Source of the DNA: an uncultured Opitutales bacterium
GTDB lineage: Bacteria; Verrucomicrobiota; Verrucomicrobiia; Opitutales; Seribacteraceae
NCBI GenBank assembly: GCA_905612515.1
Contig: CAJQSI010000007.1
Coordinates: forward strand, 1 to 64,000
Direction of reading: 5' to 3'
DNA length: 64,000 bases
Shown here: positions 41,784-51,712 of the stretch, piece after piece
How positions within the stretch are numbered: the first letter of the stretch is position 1
Layout: every line of letters begins with the position of its first letter
Notes under the pieces: generated by a model
Databases searched by the model: none
Told to the model about the DNA's origin: nothing
The model's input: the letters and a program-made list of their open reading frames with translations, nothing else
Translations under genes and position numbers: made by a program

Positions 41784-43211
41784 ATGAGTGATGCGAAAGA
41801 CAATTGCCTGTTCCTTCAAGACACGATGTCTAGAGGTAAGTGCGAAGTTTTTGCCGAAAAAGATGGCGTACTTCGATTCTACTGTTGTGGCCCGACTGTT
41901 TACGGGGCGGCCCACATAGGCAATTTTCGAACTTTTGTCGCTCAAGATTTATTTAGAAGGGTTACTGAATGCAATGGTTTGAAAACCTTGCATGTCCGCA
42001 ACCTAACGGATGTCGACGACAAAACCATTCGCGGTTCGGTAAAGGCGGGACAGGAGCTAGAGCAGTTCACCACTTACTGGACTGAGCGTTTTCACAACGA
42101 CTGCGAGAAACTTGGCTTGCTAAAGCCGCATGTCGAGCCTAGCGCGGTTGCCCATATAGCTCAACAGATTCAGCTAGTAGAGAATCTTCTTCAACGCGGA
42201 CACGCCTACACTTCGGAAGATGGTTCCGTATACTTTCGAATTTCCTCTTTTGGCGAATATGGAAAACTCTCGAAGCTGAAATCCCGAGATCTTTCTGCCG
42301 GAGCAAGCCGCCGAACCACGGCGGACGACGAATACTCAAAGGAGTCTTTAGGGGATTTCGCCCTCTGGAAAGGAAGAAGAGAGGCAGACGGCGAGAATTT
42401 CTGGGAAAGCCCATGGGGCGAGGGAAGACCGGGCTGGCATCTTGAGTGTAGTGCCATGTGCAGAGAATACCTAGGAGATTCGTTCGATCTACATTCGGGT
42501 GGAGAGGATCTTGTTTTTCCTCACCACGAAAACGAGATCGCCCAAAGCATATGTTCATCGGGGAAACCTTTCGCAAGACATTGGTTTCATATTGCGCACC
42601 TAATGGTGGATGGTGGGAAAATGAGCAAAAGCCTAGGCAACATGTACACCTTAGACGACTTGAGGGGAAAAGGGCACGACCCTGAGGTTGTAAGATATGC
42701 ACTGCTCTCGGGTCACTACAGGCAGCCGCTCAACTTTACCATTTCATCACTGGAGGCAGCTCGTTCGGCACTCGGAAAACTCCTAAAAGCCCACAACCTT
42801 CTCGGCGGGGGCGATCCGCCTTCCTATGAGGAGTCATTAGCTAGAGGCGGCTCCGAACTGGGCCCCTTTAAAGCTGCCTGGGAAGCTTTGTTGGACGACT
42901 TGAATACACCAAAGGCTCTCGGAGCCCTTTTTTCCACAGTAAACAACATTGATCCCGAAGGTTTAGCGAGTGATGAAAAAGAAGGGCTGCGGAGGTCTTT
43001 TTGGTTTGTTCTAAATGCGTTCGGAATTTGTCTGCCCAAAACCGATGCCCCCAAAGATCCTCCTGCCGAAATTAAGGAGTTGGCGGAAAAAAGACTTCAG
43101 GCGAGATTGGCAAAAAACTGGGCCGAAGCCGATAAACATCGCGAAATGCTCGACGAGGCGGGATGGTTGGTCAAAGACCTACCTACAGGTTTCGAGCTTA
43201 TTTCTAAGTAG
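41784..43211 (+). CDS. cysS: Cysteinyl-tRNA synthetase
   Basis: YCCGPTVYGAAHIGNFRTF, WHLECSAMCREYLG, GGKMSKSLGN. Confidence 0.97.
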   Translation: MSDAKDNCLFLQDTMSRGKCEVFAEKDGVLRFYCCGPTVYGAAHIGNFRTFVAQDLFRRVTECNGLKTLHVRNLTDVDDKTIRGSVKAGQELEQFTTYWTERFHNDCEKLGLLKPHVEPSAVAHIAQQIQLVENLLQRGHAYTSEDGSVYFRISSFGEYGKLSKLKSRDLSAGASRRTTADDEYSKESLGDFALWKGRREADGENFWESPWGEGRPGWHLECSAMCREYLGDSFDLHSGGEDLVFPHHENEIAQSICSSGKPFARHWFHIAHLMVDGGKMSKSLGNMYTLDDLRGKGHDPEVVRYALLSGHYRQPLNFTISSLEAARSALGKLLKAHNLLGGGDPPSYEESLARGGSELGPFKAAWEALLDDLNTPKALGALFSTVNNIDPEGLASDEKEGLRRSFWFVLNAFGICLPKTDAPKDPPAEIKELAEKRLQARLAKNWAEADKHREMLDEAGWLVKDLPTGFELISK

Positions 43212-43266
43212 TCAAAAAGATTGAGGCAGACGAGAACTCTGTAAAGGAAAAGTCTTTTCCCAAATC

Positions 43267-44148
43267 TTATTTCCGGGTTAAGGTAAGTTGCGTCCACTCT
43301 CCTTCGTCTTTTCTTCGCAAGATAAAGCTTGAGCCTAAGCGATTGATGGTCTCTTGAAAGAATTCGGCTGTTTTTTTAGCTTCAATAGACAAGATTCCAG
43401 ACAAGGCGAGGAGTCCTTGCGAGCGAACGGCACGTAGCAACAGTTCAGCATTCGCACAAAGTACGTCTGCCTGAATGTTTGCCAGCACAAGATCGGCACT
43501 TTCCGAAAAAAGTCCTCCTGCAATATCGTTCGTAGTAAAACTAACATCTCCGCCCATCCCATTTGCCGTAGCGTTTTCGATGGAAATTCGGACGGCATCG
43601 GGATCGATATCAACGCCTTTCACATTTCCCGCCCCAAGTAACCTGGCAGATAAAGCGAGTATTCCTGAACCGCAACCTACGTCGATACAACTGAGCCCCC
43701 TAGGATCGGTCTCTTCGAAAAAGTCAATGATCACATCTAAGCACAGGCGAGTGGTTTCGTGAAGTCCCGTGCCAAAAGCCATTCCGGGATCGACGTACAG
43801 TACCTTTCCCCCCTCCGGCAAGACATAGGTGGCGCGCTCCCACTCGGGCACAAGATGCAAGGGACCGATACTCCAAGGATGGAAATGTTCTTTATAAGCT
43901 TCTTTCCAGTCACGATCCTCGACAGTTGAAAGCTCGGGTGAGAGGGATTCGGCAAATGCGGGAAACCTTTGGGACAGACTAGTCCACTCAGCAAGAGCCA
44001 GCTCTCGGTTGTCGAAAAAACCCTCAAGCGATCCCTCGTCCGAAAGTCTATTTATTTGCAAACACCAGTTACAAGGAGCCAGTTCACACAAGAGATCTTC
44101 CAGCGGAGGGATGAGCTCCGAGGACAACGGGAGAGTCGCCTTGATCAT
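43267..44148 (-). CDS. prmA: Ribosomal protein L11 methyltransferase
   Basis: DPGMAFGTGLHETTRLCL, CIDVGCGSGILALSA, LVLANIQADVL; start at MIKATLPLSS overlapping purN. Confidence 0.93.
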   Translation of the reverse strand: MIKATLPLSSELIPPLEDLLCELAPCNWCLQINRLSDEGSLEGFFDNRELALAEWTSLSQRFPAFAESLSPELSTVEDRDWKEAYKEHFHPWSIGPLHLVPEWERATYVLPEGGKVLYVDPGMAFGTGLHETTRLCLDVIIDFFEETDPRGLSCIDVGCGSGILALSARLLGAGNVKGVDIDPDAVRISIENATANGMGGDVSFTTNDIAGGLFSESADLVLANIQADVLCANAELLLRAVRSQGLLALSGILSIEAKKTAEFFQETINRLGSSFILRRKDEGEWTQLTLTRK

Positions 44149-44756
44149 TCCCCGAGAAAGGGAGTCACGCCAATGGCGATATCTCGAATTACCGAAGGCA
44201 AGACAACATGTTCCGCCCCATGTATCTTTTGCTCCAGCAGTTCGCAAGTGTCGCCAGGCATAACTCGCACTGGAGCCTGCGCAATAATTTCGCCACCATC
44301 CACCACTTCATTCACCCAATGAATGGTACAACCCGTTATTTTTACACCGCGGACAAAGGCTTGGCGAATGGCTTCCAGTCCAGGAAAGCTGGGCAACAAG
44401 CTAGGGTGGAGATTAATTATCTTGCCCGAGAATGCTTGAAGGAATGACCCTTTTAAGATGCGCATGAATCCAGCAAGAACGATTAAGTCGGGCGCATCCT
44501 CTTTGATCGTTTCGATCCAAAGGCTTTCGGACTCCCCGTTAAGAGTCGCCTGTTGGGAAGGAGACGAAAGATGGCTGTTCTTTACCTCGTAACGAGCGGC
44601 TTTTTCTAGAATACCCGCATTTTGAACATCACTATATACGGCAACGACTTGAGCGGGGCCGAGCTGACTTGCCGATGCCGCAGACAGGATGGCCTCTGCA
44701 TTTGTTCCGGAACCTGATCCTAATATGACGACCCTCATGTTTGACATTGCGTTCAA
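44145..44756 (-). CDS. purN: Phosphoribosylglycinamide formyltransferase
   Basis: VILGSGSGTNAEAIL, LAGFMRIL, INLHPSLLPSFPG, GCTIHWVNEVVDGG. Confidence 0.94.
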   Translation of the reverse strand: MNAMSNMRVVILGSGSGTNAEAILSAASASQLGPAQVVAVYSDVQNAGILEKAARYEVKNSHLSSPSQQATLNGESESLWIETIKEDAPDLIVLAGFMRILKGSFLQAFSGKIINLHPSLLPSFPGLEAIRQAFVRGVKITGCTIHWVNEVVDGGEIIAQAPVRVMPGDTCELLEQKIHGAEHVVLPSVIRDIAIGVTPFLGE

Positions 44757-44759
44757 GTT

Positions 44760-45266
44760 TTAGATTTCGGGCAAGCCTTTAATTTTCTGCAAAAGTCCAG
44801 TGGTTCCACACCCTTCAAGAAATGGCAGAAAGTGAATTTCGGAACCCACTTGCTCTAAGGATTCGCGTTCACTTTGGTCCATCGTCTGCAGACAGTAATC
44901 GCCAGATTTAGCATAGGCATCGGGTGATAGAGCTTTGATTTCAGAGCTTATTCTCTTTCCGTCAAAAAGAAATACTCCTGACACGCTTTTCAGAGAAAGA
45001 AGGGCGTAAGTGCGTTCGCGCTCTCCTTGCACCGGGCGAGAAGAGCCCTTGATGGCTCGGACACTTGAGTCTGAATTGAGGGCAACCCAAAGATGGTTTC
45101 CCAATGCTGCCGCTAACTCCAGGCAATAGATGTGTCCGGCATGAAGTAGGTCGAAGCATCCGTTGGTGAGGACGAATGTCTCGTTCTGCAAGTTAACTTT
45201 TTGACGAAATTCCACAGATTCCCCAAGCGAAGAAACTCCGACAGAAAGATCATCTAAGGTCACCAT
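44760..45266 (-). CDS. D-glycero-beta-D-manno-heptose 1-phosphate adenylyltransferase (RfaE2/HldE C-terminal type)
   Basis: FVLTNGCFDLLHAGHIYCLELA nucleotidylyltransferase motif, VALNSDSSVRAIKG. Confidence 0.88.
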   Translation of the reverse strand: MVTLDDLSVGVSSLGESVEFRQKVNLQNETFVLTNGCFDLLHAGHIYCLELAAALGNHLWVALNSDSSVRAIKGSSRPVQGERERTYALLSLKSVSGVFLFDGKRISSEIKALSPDAYAKSGDYCLQTMDQSERESLEQVGSEIHFLPFLEGCGTTGLLQKIKGLPEI

Positions 45267-45268
45267 CT

Positions 45269-46426
45269 TCAATCCTCGCCTTCGAAGAAACGCTTTGCCT
45301 TGTCTATGATCCCCTCGTCCACATCCGCGTCCTTGTCGCCGCATGATTTAGCGAAATCGACTAACAATTCGCGCTGCTTTTTTGTAAGTTTTTTAGGGAT
45401 ATGAATAGTTATGCGCGCATAGAGGTCTCCAACCCGACTGGAACTTCGGAGATTAGGCATTCCCTTGTCGCGCAAACGAAAAGTGCGACCCGATTGAGTA
45501 CCCGCAGGGATTTTTAAGGAAACCTTGCCGTTCAGCGTGGGTACGTCAATGGAACCCCCTAGGGTCGCCAAAGTATAGGGGAGGGCGAGTTCATGAAAAA
45601 GGTCATCTCCGTCCCGCTCGAAAAGCTCGTGATCCTTAACTTGCACGAAAACATAAAGATCCGCCGCGGGGCCTCCCATCAGGCCCGCATCGCCTCGACC
45701 ACGAGAGCACAATCGCGTACCGTCATCAACGCCTTTAGGAATGCTAACCTTGACGGTCGCAGGTTCCCGTACGCGCCCCTCGCCTCCACAGGTTCCGCAA
45801 GGATTTTCGATCGTCACTCCCGATCCGCTGCATTTTGGACAAGTCCGCCGAATGCTTATAAAGCCTTGGTTGGAAGCAACCTGACCAATGCCTCCGCAAG
45901 TTGGGCACATCACTTTACCAGAACCGGAGGCAGCACCTGATCCGTCGCACGGGCCACAGGTTCCATAGCGCCTGTACTTGATCTCTCGATCAACACCTTC
46001 GGCAGCTTGCTTCAATGAAATTTCCACAGAGACACGCAAGTCCGAGCCGCGGGCCCCTCCCGCTTCCTGTCCCTGCGAACTTGAACCACCGAAGAACTCT
46101 TCGAAAATACTGCCAGATCCACCCCCTCCACCTCCGCCGCCAAAAACATCGCGGAAAAGGTCAAATGGATCAACTGCGGCTCCTCCGCCTACGCCTCCTC
46201 CTCGAAATGCGTCTGGCCCAAATTGATCATACCTGCGACGCTTTTCCGGATCCTTGAGCACTTCGTATGCTTCCGAGATCTTTTTGAATTGTTCCTCGGC
46301 TTCTTTATCGCCGGGGTTTTTGTCAGGATGATATTTTACCGCAAGCTTTCGGTAGGCTTTCTTTAGTTCTTCCGGGGATGCGCCGCGAGGCACACCGAGT
46401 AATTCATAAAAGTCTTCTGATGCCAT
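45269..46426 (-). CDS. dnaJ: Chaperone DnaJ
   Basis: J domain with HPD (YHPDKNPG), G/F-rich linker, zinc finger CxxCxGxG repeats. Confidence 0.97.
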   Translation of the reverse strand: MASEDFYELLGVPRGASPEELKKAYRKLAVKYHPDKNPGDKEAEEQFKKISEAYEVLKDPEKRRRYDQFGPDAFRGGGVGGGAAVDPFDLFRDVFGGGGGGGGSGSIFEEFFGGSSSQGQEAGGARGSDLRVSVEISLKQAAEGVDREIKYRRYGTCGPCDGSGAASGSGKVMCPTCGGIGQVASNQGFISIRRTCPKCSGSGVTIENPCGTCGGEGRVREPATVKVSIPKGVDDGTRLCSRGRGDAGLMGGPAADLYVFVQVKDHELFERDGDDLFHELALPYTLATLGGSIDVPTLNGKVSLKIPAGTQSGRTFRLRDKGMPNLRSSSRVGDLYARITIHIPKKLTKKQRELLVDFAKSCGDKDADVDEGIIDKAKRFFEGED

Positions 46427-46458
46427 TGCCTTGTGATTAAGATTGAGGGCTAGCTATT

Positions 46459-47079
46459 TCAGTCTTCGGATTTCTCTTCTTCACCAGTTGAGCCTTTGGA
46501 GATAACCACCGCCGCGGGCCTAAGCAAGCGGTCGCCCAACTTATATCCTATGCGAACGGTATAGATTACATGACCTTCCTCTATGTCTTCGCTCGCTTCG
46601 TGACTAACGGCTTCGTGAAGGCTTGTGTCAAAGGGCTGGCCCGTTGCATCGATCAAAGAGAGTCCATGCTCTCCAAGTATTGATTCCATTTGAGTCATGA
46701 CCATGGCAAACCCCTCCACCACACTTTTGGCCTCCTCGCGATTCTGGGCATCCTGAAGGCCTAGACGAAAAGCATCAACGGCGGGAAGGAGATCCCCAAT
46801 TATGTTTGCTCGAGTGCGAGAGGCGATTTCCTCACGGTCTCGAACTGAGCGCTTTCGCAAGTTGTCCAACTCGGCAGCCGCGCGGAGGTACTTGTTTTGT
46901 AGCTCGTCGCGCTTGCCATAGGCTTCTTCGAGTTTACCCTGCATCCTGCCAGAGGCATCACCTTGAGCAGATTCCTCTTCCAGAGATTCGTCCACCTCGT
47001 CGGTGGCGTTAGCTTCATCCAAAATCTCTTCCGAACGTTGAGATGCTGTTTCTTCTTCACTTTTGTTACCTTGTTCCAT
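46459..47079 (-). CDS. grpE: Nucleotide exchange factor GrpE
   Basis: AAELDNLRKRSVRDREE, LPAVDAFRLGL, VGYKLGDRLLRPAAVVISK; adjacent to dnaJ. Confidence 0.94.
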   Translation of the reverse strand: MEQGNKSEEETASQRSEEILDEANATDEVDESLEEESAQGDASGRMQGKLEEAYGKRDELQNKYLRAAAELDNLRKRSVRDREEIASRTRANIIGDLLPAVDAFRLGLQDAQNREEAKSVVEGFAMVMTQMESILGEHGLSLIDATGQPFDTSLHEAVSHEASEDIEEGHVIYTVRIGYKLGDRLLRPAAVVISKGSTGEEEKSED

Positions 47080-47163
47080 CAAATGTTGCAATGAGTTAAA
47101 CGGTATAAAAAACCTTGCCCTTCGCCGCCGGTCAACGGGAAAGCAGAGAAGTTTGCCCCCAAC

Positions 47164-48117
47164 TTAGCGAATAAAACGATCCGTCACCAGAAATGTCGTC
47201 TTTTCCGACGCTTGTCCGAAAAAATCCTCCGCAAAAGGTACAAGTCCGGTATCCCCTGCTTTCAAAAAACATCCCTCGCCGTAAAGAGATCCGCTCAAGA
47301 TATGCACCAATGCGACATCCCCGCCAGCGGAAGAAAGTTTTTTTTTCTGCCCATCCGCAAGCTCGAATTTACAAATGCGGAAGTGGTCGCATGCTGCGAT
47401 AATCTGTTCCGCGGCTTCAGGATCAGAGTGAAATGGCTCGGGCTCAAAATCGGCAAAGTTAATGCATCGCATAGACTCCTCGACATGCAGTTCTCTGGGT
47501 TCACCATCCAACCCCACGCGTTCCCAATCATACACTCGGTAAGTGGTATCAGAATTTTGCTGAACCTCCAAAATCAAATTACCTTCATCGATAGCATGAA
47601 TGCGGCCACTTTCCACAAGAAGGGAGTCTCCGGCAAACGATGGAAATCGGTGACATAAATCAGCGAGGCATCCTTTATTCAACGCGCCCTCAAAAGACTC
47701 TTTGGAAACCCCCGATTTCAATCCGGCGATCAACCCTGCTCCGGAGGCGGCTTTCGCCACATACCAGTTCTCCGTTTTTGGTTCACCTCCGAGTTCATGC
47801 GCGATAGCTGAAGGAGGGTGAACCTGGAGACTTAGGCGTTCTGCGCAGTCCAACCATTTAACCAGAATCGGAAACGGTTTTGCAGAAGGCCAACTCGGAC
47901 CAAGAAGCCAATCCGAATTACCTTCGATCAATTCGCGGAGCGTGCGATCCTTCAAAGGTCCTTCCGCTACGATCGATTGGCTCTCGGGTCTATCCACAAT
48001 TTCCCAAGTTTCGCCTATTCTTTTACCTTCGGGTAAATCCCGGCCAAATACTTTCGCAAGGCTACGACCTCCCCAAACACGAACTACGCAAATAGGTGTG
48101 AACTTAACAACCGACAT
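47164..48117 (-). CDS. manA: Mannose-6-phosphate isomerase, class I
   Basis: VVRVWGGRSLAKVFGRDLPEG, VKWLDCAERLSLQVHPPS, ILEVQQNSDTTYRVYDWER. Confidence 0.92.
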   Translation of the reverse strand: MSVVKFTPICVVRVWGGRSLAKVFGRDLPEGKRIGETWEIVDRPESQSIVAEGPLKDRTLRELIEGNSDWLLGPSWPSAKPFPILVKWLDCAERLSLQVHPPSAIAHELGGEPKTENWYVAKAASGAGLIAGLKSGVSKESFEGALNKGCLADLCHRFPSFAGDSLLVESGRIHAIDEGNLILEVQQNSDTTYRVYDWERVGLDGEPRELHVEESMRCINFADFEPEPFHSDPEAAEQIIAACDHFRICKFELADGQKKKLSSAGGDVALVHILSGSLYGEGCFLKAGDTGLVPFAEDFFGQASEKTTFLVTDRFIR

Positions 48118-48202
48118 TGCTTAAAGTATCTTCAAAGATTGCGTTGCAAGGCAACGAAATCCTCTTATGCCTAGTCATAGTTAAAAAGGTAAGGGAAATC
48201 TA

Positions 48203-50791
48203 GTGGTGAAAAAAGGGATAGGTTCGGGGACTCCAAAAGCCTCTGTCGGAAAAATTACGCCTGTGCGACGACCATGGCTGGCGGCAGGTCTTGCTGTGAC
48301 TGCTCTTGTCTGTTTGGTAAGCCTGCTTGATTACGACGGACAAGGACATGCGGCCCCAAGTGTAGGGGAGCCCCATTTACTAGGTGGAGTTGGAGCATTT
48401 TTGTCGGACCAGATGCTGGCCAGCTTGGGCTTGGGAGCATGGCTTTTGCCTTGGGCTTTTGGCTGTGCCTCGTTTCTTACCTTCGCCGAAAGCACAAAGT
48501 CCATGAGGGTTCGAAAGCTTGCCACCATCGGTTTGGTCATCATCTCAATCGCGGCTTTAGCTAACCTGAGAGACGCCGGATTCAGGGCCGAAGGCGGGGA
48601 ACCTCTTCTCGATAAAGATCTCTACCGCCACGGAGCCGGCGGTTCCTTGGGTGGGGTTTTATATTCAGGTGTTCCGTTACACGCACTGCCTGAGAATCGT
48701 TCGGGTGGCTTTCTAGGCCAATGGTTAGGGGGGTTGGGTACCGGGCTTCTGATGAGCATCACTCTTATCGGCAGTTTGCTTCTCCATTGGTCCGTCAAGC
48801 CAAACTTGGCGTTCGTCGGTCTGCCGGGATGGACAAAAGGCTTGAGGGAGCGTTTGTCTGGAGGAGCCAAAAACCCAAGTGGTCCAGAAGAAGCCCCTAA
48901 AGAAAAGAAAGAGGAAAGTCCATCGGTCGGAGAACCAGAGGCGACGAGTGCCCAAAAGAAAAACTCCATTTTTAGCCGAAAAAAAGAGGATGACGACATC
49001 CTCTTCGGAAAAGTTGGCTCGGAATCAGATGCCGTCGAGACAACACCCTCGCCAACAAAAACAAAAAAGGACACACAGAAAAAATCACTGCCGGATGAAC
49101 CAGACCTCTCCGCGAAAGAGAAAACCGACACCACCGATCCTGAACTCAAAAAAGCGTTGGAGCCTGTGCCGGCGGAGATATTAGAGGCAGGCGAGAACAA
49201 GGGTGTGGATGGCTTTAAGGTAGTAAGAGCAGCTAAAACCGAAAAAGCTGCAGACCTGTTCCCAGAACGAAAAGGCGACTATCACTTCCCCACTCTTGAT
49301 CTTCTCATGGATCCACCCGAAGAAGAGGACTCGGCCGACGAAGATCATATGATCAAGGCTGTCCGGCTTAGGGACACTCTGGCTCAATTCAAGATCGAGG
49401 TTGAACTTGGCGAAGTTCACACAGGACCCGTCATAACGAGATACGACATTCATCCTGCAGCAGGCGTAAAAGTAGCAAAAATTGCAAATCTAGAAAAAGA
49501 CCTCGCAATGGCCCTAAAAGCCGAAAGCGTGAGGATCATTGCTCCCGTTCCCGGAAAAGGATGCGTAGGCATCGAGGTGCCCAACGACAAACCCGCAGCC
49601 GTCTGCCTTAAAGAAATTTTAGAATCAAAGGCTTGGGCAGATGCAAACGCCGAAATTCCAATTGTTTTAGGCAAAGAAGCCAGTGGCGTTCCACTTGTAG
49701 CAGACCTTACAAAAATGCCTCACCTGCTGGTTGCGGGAACCACTGGTTCGGGCAAGACAGTTTGCATCAACACAATTATTGCATCCCTATGTTACCATTC
49801 GAGTCCCGAGGACGTCCGCTTTATCATGGTGGATCCAAAGATCGTTGAGATGAAAGTCTACAACGATCTTCCTCACATGCTCATCCCCGTCGTTACCGAA
49901 CCCAAGAAGGTTCCGGGCGCACTCAAGTGGTTGCTCATCGAAATGGAGCGCCGTTACCAAATTTTCTCAAAAGTGGGTGCTCGAAATATCGCAGGCTTCA
50001 ACGCTAAAATTTTAAATGACAAGAAAGAAAAGGAAAAGGCGATCGCTCTGGAAGCCGAAATGACCCCCGAGGAGCGTGCTGCATTGTCAAGCATTGAGGT
50101 TCCTCGGGACGACAGTGTTTTGGAAATCCCGGAAAATAAACTTCCCTACATCGTCTGCTTTATTGACGAACTCGCCGACCTTATGATGGTGGCGCAAGCC
50201 GATGTCGAAACCGGGATTGCTCGCTTGGCCCAGTTGGCTAGAGCGGCAGGCATACACCTAATAATCGCTACCCAACGACCGTCCGTCAATGTCATCACCG
50301 GCGTTATCAAGGCCAATCTTCCAAGCCGTATCTCTTTTCGTGTAGCTTCCTATCGAGACAGCCAAACGATACTCGATTCCAAGGGAGCGGAAACATTAAT
50401 CGGGCGAGGTGATATGCTTTTCATTCCACCTGGCAGTCCAGTATTTATACGAGCCCAAGGAGCATTCGTAAGCGATGATGAAATCAACGGCATCGTAGAA
50501 TACTTAAAACGGAACGGTCCGCCGGAAATCATTGAAGAAGTACGTGCTCAAGTAGAGGCGGCCGGACAAGAAGAAATTCTTGGAGAAGATGGAGATAGCG
50601 AAGAAGATCCTATGGTCAAGAGAGCCATTGAGATAATTCGTACCACCAAACGCGCCTCAACCTCCAACTTGCAAAGAAAACTGAGCATAGGCTACAATCG
50701 AGCTGCTCGCATAATGGATGAGTTGGAAGACCGAGGAATGGTCGGGCCTGACAATGGTTCACAAGGTAGAGAAATTCTCTTGGACTTGTGA
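48203..50791 (+). CDS. ftsK: DNA translocase FtsK/SpoIIIE
   Basis: N-terminal TMs, acidic/basic linker, LLVAGTTGSGKTVCINTIIASL, FIDELADLMM, C-terminal winged-helix gamma domain; GTG start. Confidence 0.96.
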   Translation: MVKKGIGSGTPKASVGKITPVRRPWLAAGLAVTALVCLVSLLDYDGQGHAAPSVGEPHLLGGVGAFLSDQMLASLGLGAWLLPWAFGCASFLTFAESTKSMRVRKLATIGLVIISIAALANLRDAGFRAEGGEPLLDKDLYRHGAGGSLGGVLYSGVPLHALPENRSGGFLGQWLGGLGTGLLMSITLIGSLLLHWSVKPNLAFVGLPGWTKGLRERLSGGAKNPSGPEEAPKEKKEESPSVGEPEATSAQKKNSIFSRKKEDDDILFGKVGSESDAVETTPSPTKTKKDTQKKSLPDEPDLSAKEKTDTTDPELKKALEPVPAEILEAGENKGVDGFKVVRAAKTEKAADLFPERKGDYHFPTLDLLMDPPEEEDSADEDHMIKAVRLRDTLAQFKIEVELGEVHTGPVITRYDIHPAAGVKVAKIANLEKDLAMALKAESVRIIAPVPGKGCVGIEVPNDKPAAVCLKEILESKAWADANAEIPIVLGKEASGVPLVADLTKMPHLLVAGTTGSGKTVCINTIIASLCYHSSPEDVRFIMVDPKIVEMKVYNDLPHMLIPVVTEPKKVPGALKWLLIEMERRYQIFSKVGARNIAGFNAKILNDKKEKEKAIALEAEMTPEERAALSSIEVPRDDSVLEIPENKLPYIVCFIDELADLMMVAQADVETGIARLAQLARAAGIHLIIATQRPSVNVITGVIKANLPSRISFRVASYRDSQTILDSKGAETLIGRGDMLFIPPGSPVFIRAQGAFVSDDEINGIVEYLKRNGPPEIIEEVRAQVEAAGQEEILGEDGDSEEDPMVKRAIEIIRTTKRASTSNLQRKLSIGYNRAARIMDELEDRGMVGPDNGSQGREILLDL

Positions 50792-50884
50792 CACATCAAC
50801 TGGTTAAGGTAAGTCCATGAAAAAAAATCTTAGACAGTTGCTGATTGAATTCCGCCGCCTGTTGTGCCTTAAGTTAACTTAATC

Positions 50885-51706
50885 ATGGCATCCATCGGAC
50901 AAAAGTTGGAAGAGGCTCGTAATAGAAAAGGCATTTCTATACGCGAAGCGGAAGAAGCTACCAAGATTAGGGGCCACTTTCTTGCGTCTTTTGAAAAAGA
51001 TGTGTTTGATGTAGATTTGCCGCCGGTTTATTTGAGCGGCTTCCTCAAGAACTATGCTCGCTTTCTTGGGCTAGATCCTGAGGCGGTTCTCGCAGAGCTT
51101 GACATCTTGTTGCCCGGTCGCTCGGGCAAGGCCGCCAAAAAGTCACTTGGTTCAATTACCTCAGGCAGTGAAGGTGGGGAAACCGAGGTCGCCTCTGGTT
51201 CCGTGACTCAATCGGTAGCAACAGAACCTCGTCGCGGATCACCTCTTTCTAACTCTGAACGAACCAGTACTCAAGGGGTTCTCAAGCCTGTCATCCTAAT
51301 TACTTCCGGGGCATTGGTTCTCGTCGGCATAATTGTCGCCTTGGTTTACGTCTTAAGGAAACCGGATGCTCCAAACTCACCCCCTAATAATTCGGTTATT
51401 ACTGAGAGAGGGACAACAGATTCGGACAGCAGTGCATCTGTTAAAAAAATTACGCTTCGGCTCGCGGCTTATGGGCCTATTGAGCGACTTATTCTTTCAG
51501 ACGATGGGGCCACGCCACCTCAACAAAAATATTATGACAGAAAGTCCCTTAAAGCCGGATGGGAAGAAAGCTTCAGTATCAACGGTTCTTTCCGCTGCTA
51601 TGCCTCCTCTCTGGAAAACATTCGCTATATCATCAACGATGGGCAAGAGCTTGTTCCGCCGAAAAGTGGTCCCGGCAGTTTTGTTTGGACACTGGAAGGG
51701 GAATAG
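50885..51706 (+). CDS. RodZ-like HTH membrane protein
   Basis: MASIGQKLEEARNRKGISIREAEEATKIRGHFLASFE HTH_25-type, single TM, C-terminal DUF4115-like domain. Confidence 0.85.
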   Translation: MASIGQKLEEARNRKGISIREAEEATKIRGHFLASFEKDVFDVDLPPVYLSGFLKNYARFLGLDPEAVLAELDILLPGRSGKAAKKSLGSITSGSEGGETEVASGSVTQSVATEPRRGSPLSNSERTSTQGVLKPVILITSGALVLVGIIVALVYVLRKPDAPNSPPNNSVITERGTTDSDSSASVKKITLRLAAYGPIERLILSDDGATPPQQKYYDRKSLKAGWEESFSINGSFRCYASSLENIRYIINDGQELVPPKSGPGSFVWTLEGE

Positions 51707-51712
51707 CGTGCC

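Noticed and set aside
42139-42702. 187-aa minus-strand ORF
   Set aside because: Antisense to cysS signature motifs; no recognisable domain.
43246-43260. GGAAAAGTCTTTTCC dyad between cysS and prmA as a terminator
   Set aside because: Perfect dyad but A/T-rich with no workable loop size or U-tract; too weak to call.
48142-48156. CGTTGC-AAG-GCAACG dyad in the manA/ftsK divergent gap
   Set aside because: Short 6-bp stem; could be an operator, but nothing else supports it.
48622-49200. 192-aa minus-strand ORF
   Set aside because: Mirror of the low-complexity linker of ftsK; Ser/Phe-rich shadow translation.
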